Origin: Paenibacillus macerans
Lineage (GTDB): Bacteria; Bacillota; Bacilli; Paenibacillales; Paenibacillaceae
Length of the DNA: 64,000 bases
NCBI RefSeq assembly: GCF_023715465.1
Contig: NZ_JAMBOE010000016.1
Span: 62,001-126,000 of the forward strand
Direction of reading: 5' to 3'
Position 1 is the stretch's first letter; every line of letters begins with the position of its first letter. The notes beneath the pieces were generated by a model that was not told the DNA's origin, made no database searches, and saw only the letters and a list, made by a program, of their open reading frames with translations. Below are positions 42,535-51,743 of this stretch, piece by piece. A program made the position numbers and the translations under genes.

Positions 42535-42576
42535 AAAGGGACCTATAGGCGTAATTGCTTAGGTCCTTTTTTTCGG
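42535..42576 (+). terminator. Intrinsic terminator
   Basis: AAGGGACCTA pairs with TAGGTCCTTT over a loop and is followed by TTTTTTT. The rest of the gap to 42804 is AT-rich and shows no gene. Confidence 0.8.
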
Positions 42577-42804
42577 ACTAATGATTATAACTTTTTGGAA
42601 TAAACAAAAAAATGAAAAAAAACCAAATTAAGTGATTATATTCACATGAAAATCGAATAAAATATGGAATTATATTACTTTAGAACCAAACCTGCCTAAT
42701 TATGGACTTTATAAACTTTTATTAATTAGGAGGTGACATGGGGTTTTTACTGTTACTGTATAAGAATTTTCAAATTATAAAATCTTAAAAATGAGGTGGA
42801 TTCT

Positions 42805-43959
42805 ATGTTGAAAAAATGCCTAGTGATTTTTGGTGCTGTTTTCTTAAGTCTTCTCTCACCTGTTTCGGGTTTTGCAGATGAAGTAGATCCTGTGGAAATT
42901 CAAGATCTTGAAGCAATTAATACCTTGAAAGAGAAAGAAGCAGAAGTCATGAGTCAAATAGAACCTGGAGCTTCAGTGATTATAGCAGGGAAAGAACAAC
43001 ACTTGTATCCGACATTTTCAAATCAAGAAGAGGCTTTAAATAAATTGAAGAAAGCTATTCCAGACTTTTTGGAATTACTATCAACGACCTATAACTTGGA
43101 AGAAATTGATGATACCAATTGGGCCAAATATGTTGATTATGCTAATGAATATGCTTCTGTATCAATATCTAAAGAAGACGATATGCAATATGATCTATTA
43201 ATGAGTTTTGTAGATATTTATGAAAATAAATCGAAAAATGATACTATTAAAAAAATGATTTCTGAATTAGATGATAAAGAAATATCAAACAAAAATAACG
43301 AAGATAATATTGCCAATGAAACATCGCTCTTACAAGATATCATTTTTGCATTACCATATACAAATGAGTTAGCTTTTGAACAAAATGAAATACAACTGCA
43401 ACAAACTGCCCCGGCAATTACAGCCAGTTTTGATTTAAGTAGAGCGATGCAGTATGTTAACCTGTATGCTTTGGAACCTAACTCTAGCGGATTTGGGCAA
43501 TTTAGTAATGATTGTACAAACTTTGCATCTCAAATATTGTATGCCGGAAATGTAAGGCAGGAGGATTATTATCCTGATGAAGCCCGTGGTTGGTGGCACC
43601 GAATAGTTACATCCAGCGGTCCAATCATTTATCCTGAACACAAGTATTCGATTTCTTGGATTCAAGCGGATACCTTTGCAAGATATATGGGGGTTGGTTT
43701 TACAACTTCAGATCATTATTCTTTCTCTTCTAAATTGCAAGCAGGGGATTTTATAGCTTACGATAAATACAGAGACGGGGATTGGAACCACATTGGCTTC
43801 GTTACTGCAGTGGATTCCAAGTCGGGTACTTATAATGGGTACACATATTATGATTATAAAGTAGCTCAACATACTACTAATTATCATGCCTGGACCAGCA
43901 GTTCCACAAACGGATGGGAGACTCTCAGTAATGTTACCTATGGAAGAGTTAGAAGATAA
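42805..43959 (+). CDS. Secreted amidase-domain protein
   Basis: This 384-residue protein has a clear signal peptide (MLKKCLVIFGAVFLSLLSPVSGFADE). An acidic, helical middle region runs to about 200 and leads to a C-terminal amidase-6-type domain: FSNDCTNFASQIL with likely nucleophile Cys237, WWHRI, DWNHIGFVTAVD and VAQHTTNYHAWTSS. Such domains resemble CHAP-type cell-wall or peptide hydrolases. The ATG at 42805 follows GAGGTGG by 5 bases. The gene is markedly AT-rich compared with its neighbours, suggesting recent transfer. Confidence 0.82.
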   Translation: MLKKCLVIFGAVFLSLLSPVSGFADEVDPVEIQDLEAINTLKEKEAEVMSQIEPGASVIIAGKEQHLYPTFSNQEEALNKLKKAIPDFLELLSTTYNLEEIDDTNWAKYVDYANEYASVSISKEDDMQYDLLMSFVDIYENKSKNDTIKKMISELDDKEISNKNNEDNIANETSLLQDIIFALPYTNELAFEQNEIQLQQTAPAITASFDLSRAMQYVNLYALEPNSSGFGQFSNDCTNFASQILYAGNVRQEDYYPDEARGWWHRIVTSSGPIIYPEHKYSISWIQADTFARYMGVGFTTSDHYSFSSKLQAGDFIAYDKYRDGDWNHIGFVTAVDSKSGTYNGYTYYDYKVAQHTTNYHAWTSSSTNGWETLSNVTYGRVRR

Positions 43960-44491
43960 GAAGTTTCCTTATATAATAAATTTACTTATAATTCTGTTGG
44001 TTTTCGTTTATCTTGTTCTTGTGGTTATCACTTCAAATAAATTCGATTCCATTTCGATTTCGGAGAGTTTGAAGCATGACTTTTCAAACATCATTTATCA
44101 GAACGGGGATACCACAACACTTTATTTGTATTATACTGATGATGGATTGGATACGACGGTTCTTTTATATTTGTTACTATTTATGTTAACCATTTTGCTA
44201 TTGGTGGTTAGTTTCGTTATTCGAAAATCACTTATTACTTTGCTTCTACTAATTGACTACATTTTGAATTTTTCCATTGTTGTGTATCCTTACATTTATT
44301 TTACGTATACAAAAGGAGACACAATGTTCTTAACAAGTGCTCATTTTTTATTGTTAACAAGTTACCTGAATCATTATAGCCTATATATTTTCATTCCTTA
44401 CTATACCGTGTTAATCGGATTAACTTTATATTTTATTGTTAGCCAAACTCCCTTAAATCGAATATGGATCTCTCAAAAAAAAGTGTTGTAA
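43931..44491 (+). CDS. Hypothetical membrane protein
   Basis: This ~186-residue protein is not recognised. It has about five hydrophobic helices (IINLLIILLVFVYLVLVVI, TTVLLYLLLFMLTILLLVV, LLLLIDYILNFSIVVYPYIYF, and two more near the end). A short outside loop carries SISESLKHDFSNIIYQNGD. The start at 43931 lies inside the amidase gene and overlaps it by 29 bases, so the two are coupled and probably work together. It has the same AT-rich composition. An immunity or anchoring role would be guesswork. Confidence 0.65.
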   Translation: MLPMEELEDKKFPYIINLLIILLVFVYLVLVVITSNKFDSISISESLKHDFSNIIYQNGDTTTLYLYYTDDGLDTTVLLYLLLFMLTILLLVVSFVIRKSLITLLLLIDYILNFSIVVYPYIYFTYTKGDTMFLTSAHFLLLTSYLNHYSLYIFIPYYTVLIGLTLYFIVSQTPLNRIWISQKKVL

Positions 44492-44498
44492 TTAAATT

Positions 44499-44544
44499 AA
44501 CCGGCAAGAGGCGGACGAATTATTGTCTGCCTCTTGCCGGTTTT
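44499..44544. terminator. Strong bidirectional terminator
   Basis: CCGGCAAGAGGCGGAC pairs perfectly with GTCTGCCTCTTGCCGG, with TTTT after it and an A/T tract before it. It serves both the AT-rich pair and lysP on the minus strand. Confidence 0.88.
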
Positions 44545-44583
44545 GGTTCAGAGCAGTTTTATTTAGCTAGGTTAACGCAGCAA

Positions 44584-46056
44584 TCATTTTTGAACATTTA
44601 TTGATTCCACTTCGAGATCGCATTTGTCCAGCGGGATCAGCTTGGACTTTTGCGTCCATTTGTACCCGAGCCACACGAGGAGGAACAACGGCACGCTGAT
44701 ATAGGAAACAACGACGCCGTACCAATCGATCGTTTCGCCCGTGAAGGCGGAGAGGTTTTGCCCGAGAATGACGATAAAGCAAAGGATGAAGGCGAATATC
44801 GGGCCAAACGGGAACCAACGCGCTTTATACGGCAGATCGTTCAAGTCGCGGCCTTGGGCCACGTAGGCCCGGCGGAACCGGTAATGGCTGATGGCGATGC
44901 CAAGCCAGGTGATGAATCCGCACATGCCTGAAGCGTTCAGCAGCCAGTTGTAGACGACGCCGTCGCCGAACAGTGAAGCCAAGAAAGCCAGCATACCGAC
45001 GAGCGTCGTGACGAGCAGGGCGTTCATCGGGATGCCGCGCCGGTTCAATCTGCCGAGGAATTTCGGCGCCTTGCCGCGCAGGGCCAGGGAATAAAGCACC
45101 CGCGAAGAGGCGTACATCCCGGAGTTGCCGGCCGACAGCACGGAAGACAAAATGACCGCGTTCATGACCGAAGCCGCAAAGGCGAGACCTGCTTTTTCGA
45201 ACACCAGGGTGAAGGGGCTGACGCCGATGCTTTCCAGACCGCTTTTGAGCAAATTCGGATTCGTATAAGGGATCAGCAAACCGATGACGAGAATGGCCAG
45301 AATGTAAAAAATCAGAATCCGCCAAAAGACCTGCCGGATCGCCCGCGGCACATGCTCGCGCGGGTTGTCGCTTTCCCCGGCGGCGACGCCGACCATTTCC
45401 GTGCCTTGGAACGAGAAGCCGGCGGCCATAAATACGCCGAGGAAGGTGAAAAATCCGCCGCTAAACGGCGCATCGCCGATTGTGAAGTTGGTGAAGCCGA
45501 CCGCTTGACCGCCCATGATTCCGAAAATCATCAGCACGCCGACGACCAGGAAGATGATGACGACAGTGATTTTGATCGTGGCAAACCAATATTCCGATTC
45601 CCCGTAGCCTTTGACCGACAAAATGTTGAGCCCGAGGATCAAGGCCAGGAACAGCACGCTCCACAGGAAGGAAGGGCTGTTTGGGAACCAGTATTTGATA
45701 ATGAGCGTGGCGGCCGACAGTTCGGCCGCGATCGTAATCGCCCAGTTGTACCAGAAATTCCAGCCCATGGCGAAGCCCAGCGAAGGGTCGACGAAACGGG
45801 AGGCGTAGGTTTCAAAAGAGCCGGAGTCCGGCATATACGTCGCCAGCTCACCCAAGCTGGTCATCAGAAAATAGACCATGATCCCGACCGCCGCGTAGGC
45901 GAGCAGCGCCCCGCCCGGTCCGGCGGATGCGATCGCGCCGCCCGAGGCCAGGAACAACCCTGTTCCGATCGAACCGCCCAGCGCGATCATCGTCATGTGG
46001 CGGGCTTTTAAACCCGGTTTCAGCCGGCCGCCCGTCTCTGTTTTTTTATGACTCAT
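44584..46056 (-). CDS. lysP: Lysine-specific permease
   Basis: This 490-residue APC-family permease closely follows the LysP pattern: LKARHMTMIALGGSIGTGLFLASGGAIASAGPGGALLAY, MTSLGELATYMPDSGSFETYASRFVDPSLGFAMGWNFWYNWAIT, NILSVKGYGESEYWFA, GFSFQGTEMVGVAAGES and IAISHYRFRRAYVAQGRDLNDLPYKA. It imports lysine with protons. A lysine riboswitch directly upstream confirms the substrate. AGGAGTG lies ahead of the ATG. Confidence 0.93.
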   Translation of the reverse strand: MSHKKTETGGRLKPGLKARHMTMIALGGSIGTGLFLASGGAIASAGPGGALLAYAAVGIMVYFLMTSLGELATYMPDSGSFETYASRFVDPSLGFAMGWNFWYNWAITIAAELSAATLIIKYWFPNSPSFLWSVLFLALILGLNILSVKGYGESEYWFATIKITVVIIFLVVGVLMIFGIMGGQAVGFTNFTIGDAPFSGGFFTFLGVFMAAGFSFQGTEMVGVAAGESDNPREHVPRAIRQVFWRILIFYILAILVIGLLIPYTNPNLLKSGLESIGVSPFTLVFEKAGLAFAASVMNAVILSSVLSAGNSGMYASSRVLYSLALRGKAPKFLGRLNRRGIPMNALLVTTLVGMLAFLASLFGDGVVYNWLLNASGMCGFITWLGIAISHYRFRRAYVAQGRDLNDLPYKARWFPFGPIFAFILCFIVILGQNLSAFTGETIDWYGVVVSYISVPLFLLVWLGYKWTQKSKLIPLDKCDLEVESINVQK

Positions 46057-46142
46057 GAGAAAAACACTCCTTCGGTATCCTTATTTTCCTTCGGCACGGG
46101 GCCGAAGCTGCATTCAGGTAATGGCCGAGGCTTGGAGCGAGC

Positions 46143-46173
46143 AAAAAAGGGCCGCGGAAAGGATTCCGCGGCC
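46143..46173 (-). terminator. Lysine riboswitch terminator
   Basis: On the minus strand GGCCGCGGAATCC pairs with its complement GGATTCC-like arm (GGCCGCGGAA-AGG-ATTCCGCGGCC form), followed by CTTTTTT. It is the expression platform that stops transcription of lysP when lysine is bound. Confidence 0.85.
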
Positions 46174-46204
46174 TGTATATACCGTGTATCCCACCATACC
46201 ATGA

Positions 46205-46416
46205 AGATAGCTCAACACGAAATTCCCCGGGTGACGGGAATCCTCGTGACAGTTCTGTCCCTTTCGGCAACAGCCCCAGCCTACAGCCTTAGAAGCCGGC
46301 GTATAAGCTTCGGCGACGGTGCCTTTCCAACCGGATTCCCTGGCGGCTTCTAAGCGCCTCCTCCGGTGTACTCTTCACAATCGCGACCTCTACCTCACCG
46401 TAATGATGAGGTTATC
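46205..46416 (-). promoter_or_regulatory. Lysine riboswitch (L box) of lysP
   Basis: Read on the minus strand, the aptamer starts with P1 AGATA and ends with TATCT. It contains the L-box hallmarks GAGGTAGAGGTCGCG, AAGAGTA, GGAGGCGCTTAGAAGCC, GGTTGGAAAGGCACC, GCCGAAG and GGCTGGGGCTGTTGCCGAAAGG in the expected order. Lysine binding is expected to favour the downstream terminator and shut off lysP. Confidence 0.9.
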
Positions 46417-46445
46417 TATTCACTTTGCACTTGAACACATTTTAT

Positions 46446-46475
46446 TAGTATAAAACAAGGGCGGATAGGCGGGCA
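46446..46475 (-). promoter_or_regulatory. Probable lysP promoter
   Basis: On the minus strand TTGCCC (46475-46470) and TATACT (46451-46446) are 18 bases apart, placing the transcript start about 25 bases before the riboswitch. Confidence 0.45.
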
Positions 46476-46527
46476 ATGCCAAAATATAGACAATCTGCCC
46501 CGCCGCAGCGAACATTCGGTGAATTTT

Positions 46528-47676
46528 TTAATTTCGAGCTTCGCCGCGATCCCGGTTCGCCATTTGCTGCCAGACCGTGCCGGCGGCCTGTTCGCCCGAT
46601 TCAATCCGCTCCACGGCCATTCTCGCCTGCAGGCCGACCTCGAACTCGGGATCGTCCGCCGCTGCCCGCAGCGCCTCCAGCGCATCGTCGGTTCCGACTT
46701 CGTACAGGAAGCGGGCGGCCCGCCAGCGGACCAGCTTACTGCTGTCCCGCAGCGCTGCGATCATCGGCCCCGTGGCCGCGGCATCGCCGATGTCGGACAG
46801 CGTGTCGCCGGCGGTGCGCCGCACGGCGGCGGAGGAGTCGCGCAGCGCATCGTATAGCAGCTCCATCGCCTCCGGCGTCCGCACGTCGCCGAGGTAGACG
46901 ACGGCGAGCCGGCGGAGCTGCATCTGCGAGTCGCGCAGCGCCTGGGCCAGCAGCGGCAACGCCTCGGGGCCCGGCTGCTGCAGCGCCTCCAGCGCGGCGT
47001 AGCGGATGCGCCAGTCGCTGCCTTCCAGCCGCTCGCGGATCTCGTCCAGGCTCAGCTCGCGCCGCTGCTCGACGAACTCCGTCTCGCTGCGGCCGTGGGC
47101 GATCGCCTGGGCGACAATCCCCGCAAGCCGCTCGGGCGGATACGCCGCTTCCAGCTCCTGCTCGACTTCGCGGGCGATCTCCGCGAGCTCCCCGTAGCGC
47201 ACGCCGTAATCGGTCAGCTTGCGCTCCTTGATCAGCGTGGCGCTGGCCACCTCCGTAACCGCGTTAACGAACCGCGCGGACAGGGAGATGCGCTCTTCCT
47301 TGCTTCCCGCCTTGACCCGGATTTGCATCGGAATGCCGCGGAAAAACTGCACGAATACCTGCGCTTCCCCATAGGCGGCCGCTTCGTCGCTATCCGGGCT
47401 CCAGGCGGATTCGACGCCTTCCTGGCCGAATTGCTGTTGCACCTCGGACAAGATAGCGGCCCAGTCGGCGCTGCCTTTCCGGTCCAAGGCGACGAAATCG
47501 AGGGTATGGAACACGCTTTTCACTCCGGGAATGCCAAGCAGATTACGAATCCAGGCAGGAGCGGAGCGTTCATTGTCGAGCGTATATGTTTTTCGAATCC
47601 CCGGCTCCAGGCTTTCGTCCAAATGCAGCTTCATCGTATTGGGGCTGGGCGTCGGTTCGATAAATACAATTTTCAT
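46528..47676 (-). CDS. HEAT-repeat protein with Nfu-like N-terminus (CvfC-like)
   Basis: This 382-residue soluble protein starts MKIVFIEPTPSPNTMKLHLDESLEPG, the scaffold Nfu N-terminal fold. A central domain with virulence-factor similarity follows (VFVQFFRGIPMQIRVKAGSKEERISLSARFVNAV), then four to five HEAT-like repeats (SDWRIRYAALEALQQPGPEALPLLAQALRDSQMQLRRLAVVYLGDV...). This matches the conserved virulence factor C family, of unknown biochemical role. The ATG at 47676 follows AAAGGAGATG by about 9 bases; an upstream Met has no site. Confidence 0.82.
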   Translation of the reverse strand: MKIVFIEPTPSPNTMKLHLDESLEPGIRKTYTLDNERSAPAWIRNLLGIPGVKSVFHTLDFVALDRKGSADWAAILSEVQQQFGQEGVESAWSPDSDEAAAYGEAQVFVQFFRGIPMQIRVKAGSKEERISLSARFVNAVTEVASATLIKERKLTDYGVRYGELAEIAREVEQELEAAYPPERLAGIVAQAIAHGRSETEFVEQRRELSLDEIRERLEGSDWRIRYAALEALQQPGPEALPLLAQALRDSQMQLRRLAVVYLGDVRTPEAMELLYDALRDSSAAVRRTAGDTLSDIGDAAATGPMIAALRDSSKLVRWRAARFLYEVGTDDALEALRAAADDPEFEVGLQARMAVERIESGEQAAGTVWQQMANRDRGEARN

Positions 47677-47924
47677 AAAAGTTTCACATCTCCTTTCCCG
47701 TCTATTGTACATCAACCTTTCCGTTTGCCCAAGCTTTTCGTCTGCCGCTGTAGACCATCGCCTTAGCTATCCATCTAGGCAAAGGAATAAAAAGGTACCC
47801 TAGCGACACAATAATCTTAGTACATGACATATATTATTCCAGCAACCGGACTTGGCGAATTTGGATTGCCGCCGGGATTGTTTTAGAATGGAAAGAAAGA
47901 AATCGGAGAGGAGCACCTGGATCC

Positions 47925-48896
47925 ATGCCGAGAACGCGCTACAACAATCTCGACAACGTAACCACAGACAAAACGTTGAAGCAGTTCAAGCAATGGCGGG
48001 AAGAGCGCCGCAGCAAAAAAAAGGACTATTCCTACGTTATACCCCATTCGCCGCCGGACCTCGATTATTTGCGGCAAAACCGGCGGGACAGTACGGTAAC
48101 CTGGATCGGACATTCCACTTTTCTCATTCAGTACCGCGGATTTAATATTGTAACCGATCCGGTGTGGGCTTGGCGCATGGGATTGACGCGGCGGCTGACC
48201 AAGCCGGGAATCCCGATCGAAGATGTCCCGGACGTCGACGTCATTCTCGTTTCGCACTCCCATTATGATCATATGCATATCGCCTCGATTCGGCGTTTGT
48301 ACGGGAGTGGTACGCAGCTGCTCGTGCCGGTCGGCCTCGGGGCCAAAATGATCCGCAAAGGCTTTGCGCGGACGCGGGAGATGAGCTGGTGGGAAGACGT
48401 GCAAGTGGGGGACGCGAAAATCACGTTTGTGCCGACCCAGCATTGGACCCGGCGCACCCCGTTTGATACGAACACGTCGCATTGGGGCGGCTTTATTCTG
48501 GAGCCGGCGGCGCCCGAACAAGGCGGCCAGGAACAAGGTGGCTCAAAATCGCAAGTCATTTATTTTGCCGGGGACAGCGGGTATTTCCGCGGTTTCCGGG
48601 AGATCGGCGAGCGGTTTGATATCGATGTGGCGCTGCTGCCGATCGGGGCGTACGAGCCGGAATGGTTCATGACGAGCCAGCACACCACGCCGGAGGAGGC
48701 GCTGCAGGCATTCGTCGACTGTAAGGGCAAGCTGATGGTCCCGATGCATTACGGCACGTTTCGCCTCGCCGACGATACGGCGCGGGAAGCGCTCGACCGC
48801 CTGGAGGCGGACCGTAAACGCCGCGGCATTCCCGCGGAGACGGTGCGGATTCTGCACCATGGAGAAACGTTCCGGTTGCCGGAGCAGGAGTCATGA
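47925..48896 (+). CDS. MBL-fold hydrolase, NAPE-PLD/UlaG-like
   Basis: This 323-residue protein has the metal motif SHSHYDHMH, the preceding VTWIGHSTFLIQYRGFNIVTDPVW strand, the typical PTQHWTRRTPFDTNTSHWGGFIL block, FAGDSGYF and late MPMHYGTF. This is the pattern of bacterial N-acylphosphatidylethanolamine phospholipase D-like and UlaG-like hydrolases; the natural substrate is open. A short Gln/Gly insert (EQGGQEQGG) lies near residue 200. GGAGAGGAG lies about 12 bases before the ATG. It is a single-gene unit. Confidence 0.83.
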   Translation: MPRTRYNNLDNVTTDKTLKQFKQWREERRSKKKDYSYVIPHSPPDLDYLRQNRRDSTVTWIGHSTFLIQYRGFNIVTDPVWAWRMGLTRRLTKPGIPIEDVPDVDVILVSHSHYDHMHIASIRRLYGSGTQLLVPVGLGAKMIRKGFARTREMSWWEDVQVGDAKITFVPTQHWTRRTPFDTNTSHWGGFILEPAAPEQGGQEQGGSKSQVIYFAGDSGYFRGFREIGERFDIDVALLPIGAYEPEWFMTSQHTTPEEALQAFVDCKGKLMVPMHYGTFRLADDTAREALDRLEADRKRRGIPAETVRILHHGETFRLPEQES

Positions 48897-48929
48897 GGGA
48901 AATCGCGCTACCGGCTGCAGCGCAAAATG

Positions 48930-48972
48930 AAACCCACCGGACAGGCGCAATGCCTGCGGTGGGTTTTCTATT
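48930..48972 (+). terminator. Intrinsic terminator
   Basis: AAACCCACCG pairs with CGGTGGGTTT, and an inner CAGGC/GCCTG stem closes a small loop. TTCTATTT follows. Confidence 0.8.
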
Positions 48973-48989
48973 TCTCCTTTGGGGCATGG

Positions 48990-49240
48990 GGCGCGAAGAT
49001 AGCGGTACAAAAGGCCGTTATTTTTGCCAGGGAAGAGGGCTCAACACAAATAACGGAATTTTTTACCGTTATTTATGGCAGACGAAAGTCTGAAAGCGCA
49101 TTTTTCCATGATTGGTGAAAAATAGGAACCCAAAATGCCTCTATTCCGCCGGAGAGGGGGAAAATATGCTAAAAAGCGCCCAAAATTACCGCTATCTCTG
49201 TCGTAAATCGTAATGACGCCGTCCAGGCCAAAAATAACCG
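48990..49240. repeat. Intergenic repeat block
   Basis: The block holds variants of the motif also seen near 4.4, 19.2 and 54.3 kb: GCGGTACAAAAGGCCGTTATTTTTGCC, TAACGGAATTTTTTACCGTTAT (a palindrome), and GAAAAATAGGAACCCAAAATGCCTCTAT. No gene is apparent. Confidence 0.55.
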
Positions 49241-49334
49241 CCTTCTAAGTCTGGTTCATCTGCGCAAGAAGCGGCCCTGCTCGCTTCGTATGCGAACGGG
49301 CCGCTCCCTTCTCCTTCAGGTTGATTCTTGCAAG

Positions 49335-51632
49335 CTACCCCCGCAATTCCCGGGTAACCGCACCGCCCGGCTGCAGCGACACTTCTTCATCGTACAGCTT
49401 GAGGCCGATCGCGTCGCCTTCGGCGAGCTCGAGGACGACGCTCTTTTGGCCGATGCGCACGTCAATCAGGCGGCCGCGGAACGTCAGGCGGAAGGCATAT
49501 TGCTCCCAGTCCTTCGGAATCGCCGGGGCCAACGAAAGGCCGGATTCCTTCAGGCGCATGCCGGCAAAGCCGTACACGATGGACATCCATGTTCCGCCCA
49601 TGTTGGCCAGGTGCAGGCCGTCCTTTGTATTGCCGTGCGTATTGTCGAGATCGAGCCGCGCGGTTTCGATAAAGTACTCGTACGCTTTTTCCATATTGCC
49701 GATTTTGCACGCCATGATGCTGAAAATGCAGGAAGACAAGGACGAATCATGGGTCGTAATTTTTTCATAGTAATCGTAAGAACGGCGGATCGTTGCAAAA
49801 TCCTGCTCGTCCTCCAGCAAAAAATGCGCGAGCACGGTATCGGCCTGCTTGCACACCTGATAACGGTAAATCGTCAGCGGGTGGTAGTGCAGCAGCAGCG
49901 GATAGTTTTCTTTCGGCGTGTTTTCGAAATCCCATACCGCTTTGCGCAGGAAGGTGTCGTCCTGCGGGTTAATGCCCAGGCTAGCGTCATATGGCAGCAG
50001 CATCGCGGCGGCGGCTTTGTCCCAAGCGGCGATTTCCGCCTCCGTCACTCCGAGGCGTTCGCAAAGCGCGCGGTAGGCGGCCGGATCGTAGTCCTGCAAA
50101 ATGGCGCAGCTCTTGGCGGCCCACTTCAAATTATGCTTGGCCATGACGTTTGTGTAATAGTTGTTGTTGACGCAGCAGGTGTACTCGTCCGGACCGGTTA
50201 CTTCATCGATATGGAAAGCGCCCTCGTAATAATGGCCGATGCCGGCCCACAAGCGGGCGGTTTCGATCAGCATCTCAGCCCCGTATTTCGCAAGAAAATC
50301 TTTATCCTGCGCGGCGAGATAATATTGAATGTAGCTGTAGGCGATATCCGCGCTGATATGATACTGTGCCGTGCCCGACGGGAAAAAGGAGGAGCATTCC
50401 GTCCCGGCAATGGTCCGCCATGGGAACAGAGCCCCCTGCTTGTGCCCCATTTGCCGCGCTCTCGCTCTGGCGTCGTCCAGCTTGGAGTAACGGTACAGCA
50501 GCAGCTGGCGGGCGATGTCCGGCTGGGTCAGCAAAAACACTGGGAACATGTAGATTTCCGTATCCCAGAAGTAATGGCCTTCGTAACCTTCGCCGCTAAG
50601 GCCTTTGGCGGATATGTTGCTGTGCTCGTCGCGGCCGGCCGATTGCAATAGCTGGTACAGGTTGAAGCGGATGCCTTCCTGCAGCTTATCGTCGTTCTGA
50701 ATCACGCAATCCGCCGATTTCCAGTAGTTTTCCATATATTCGGCCTGCTCGGCCAGCAGATCATCAAAGGACAGCCCCGACAGCGTCTCGTGCAGCTGCA
50801 GCGCCCGATTCAGGAAACCGTCGCCATGGCGTAAACTGTCGGTATATATGTTGTATTTCGTAAAATGCACCCGCTTGGTCAGGGGCAAAACGGCCGTATA
50901 CGTCACTTCACCGCCGATCTCGCCGCTGCCGGCTTCAAGCGTTACGGTGGCTTCGCCATTCAGCCGATGGCGCGTAACGCAGGCGGCTTTCATTTTGGAC
51001 ACCATCGTTTCGTCAACGACGTAACCGTATTCGCCTTGAACTCCGGCATCCGCGATCGTCATCCGCTTGGCATGTCCTGCGCCGACCCGGGGATCGTTCG
51101 GATTGGTATAGTTTTCGACCTTGCCGTTTACGGTGGAGACAATTTTCAGGTTGCCGGTGAAATTGACGGGCTCGATGGCGATATCAATCGCAAACAATTC
51201 CCGGCGTGTAAAAGACACCAGACGCCGGAACGTCAATCGGACTTCTTTTCCTTGTGGGGATCTCCACTGGACGACCCGCTCGGCATACCCTTTGTCCATA
51301 TGCAAGGTCCGCTCGAATCCGGTAATCGTCCCATGATCGAGCCGGAACGGGGTCTTGTCGTCATCGAAATAGAGCAGCACCGTCTGCGCGTCTATATTGT
51401 TCACCAGCTTTTGCTGTGTGTCCGGAAAGGCAAACAGTTTTTCGCCGTAGGGAATTTCGATCACGTCGTGAAAAGCGTTCAAATAAGTGCCGCGTATGCT
51501 GGTCTTTTCCGGGCCGTAAGTTTCCTCAAAATTGCCCCGTACACCCAAATATCCGTTGCCCAGCGCAAAAACGCTTTCCAAATTGAGCAGTTCGGACTGG
51601 GTTAAGGCGGAATTGGCGAGTTTCCAGGTCAT
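49335..51632 (-). CDS. Glycoside hydrolase family 65 disaccharide phosphorylase
   Basis: This 765-residue cytoplasmic enzyme has the GH65 layout: an N-terminal beta-sandwich (LESVFALGNGYLGVRGNFEE), an (alpha/alpha)6 barrel (GEGYEGHYFWDTEIYMFPVFLLTQP), the general acid Glu483 in HIDEVTGPDEYT, NTHGNTKDGLHLANMGGTW, and a small C-terminal beta-domain. It phosphorolyses an alpha-glucosyl disaccharide (maltose, kojibiose, nigerose or trehalose) to beta-glucose-1-phosphate; which one applies cannot be read here. No phosphoglucomutase partner is adjacent. It is divergent from an AraC-type regulator. Confidence 0.9.
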   Translation of the reverse strand: MTWKLANSALTQSELLNLESVFALGNGYLGVRGNFEETYGPEKTSIRGTYLNAFHDVIEIPYGEKLFAFPDTQQKLVNNIDAQTVLLYFDDDKTPFRLDHGTITGFERTLHMDKGYAERVVQWRSPQGKEVRLTFRRLVSFTRRELFAIDIAIEPVNFTGNLKIVSTVNGKVENYTNPNDPRVGAGHAKRMTIADAGVQGEYGYVVDETMVSKMKAACVTRHRLNGEATVTLEAGSGEIGGEVTYTAVLPLTKRVHFTKYNIYTDSLRHGDGFLNRALQLHETLSGLSFDDLLAEQAEYMENYWKSADCVIQNDDKLQEGIRFNLYQLLQSAGRDEHSNISAKGLSGEGYEGHYFWDTEIYMFPVFLLTQPDIARQLLLYRYSKLDDARARARQMGHKQGALFPWRTIAGTECSSFFPSGTAQYHISADIAYSYIQYYLAAQDKDFLAKYGAEMLIETARLWAGIGHYYEGAFHIDEVTGPDEYTCCVNNNYYTNVMAKHNLKWAAKSCAILQDYDPAAYRALCERLGVTEAEIAAWDKAAAAMLLPYDASLGINPQDDTFLRKAVWDFENTPKENYPLLLHYHPLTIYRYQVCKQADTVLAHFLLEDEQDFATIRRSYDYYEKITTHDSSLSSCIFSIMACKIGNMEKAYEYFIETARLDLDNTHGNTKDGLHLANMGGTWMSIVYGFAGMRLKESGLSLAPAIPKDWEQYAFRLTFRGRLIDVRIGQKSVVLELAEGDAIGLKLYDEEVSLQPGGAVTRELRG

Positions 51633-51743
51633 AGGTTATGCTCCTCTCAGGCAAGTGTTATGGTTGAATTTTAGAATCTAAAAAAGTAATGTTATACTAA
51701 ATATTTTGGATTTTTATCAATATTTTTAGGTGGAGAGGAAAAT

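Noticed and set aside
49290..50651. 453-codon plus-strand frame opposite the GH65 gene
   Set aside because: It is an antisense shadow; the GH65 frame has intact motifs and a regulator partner.
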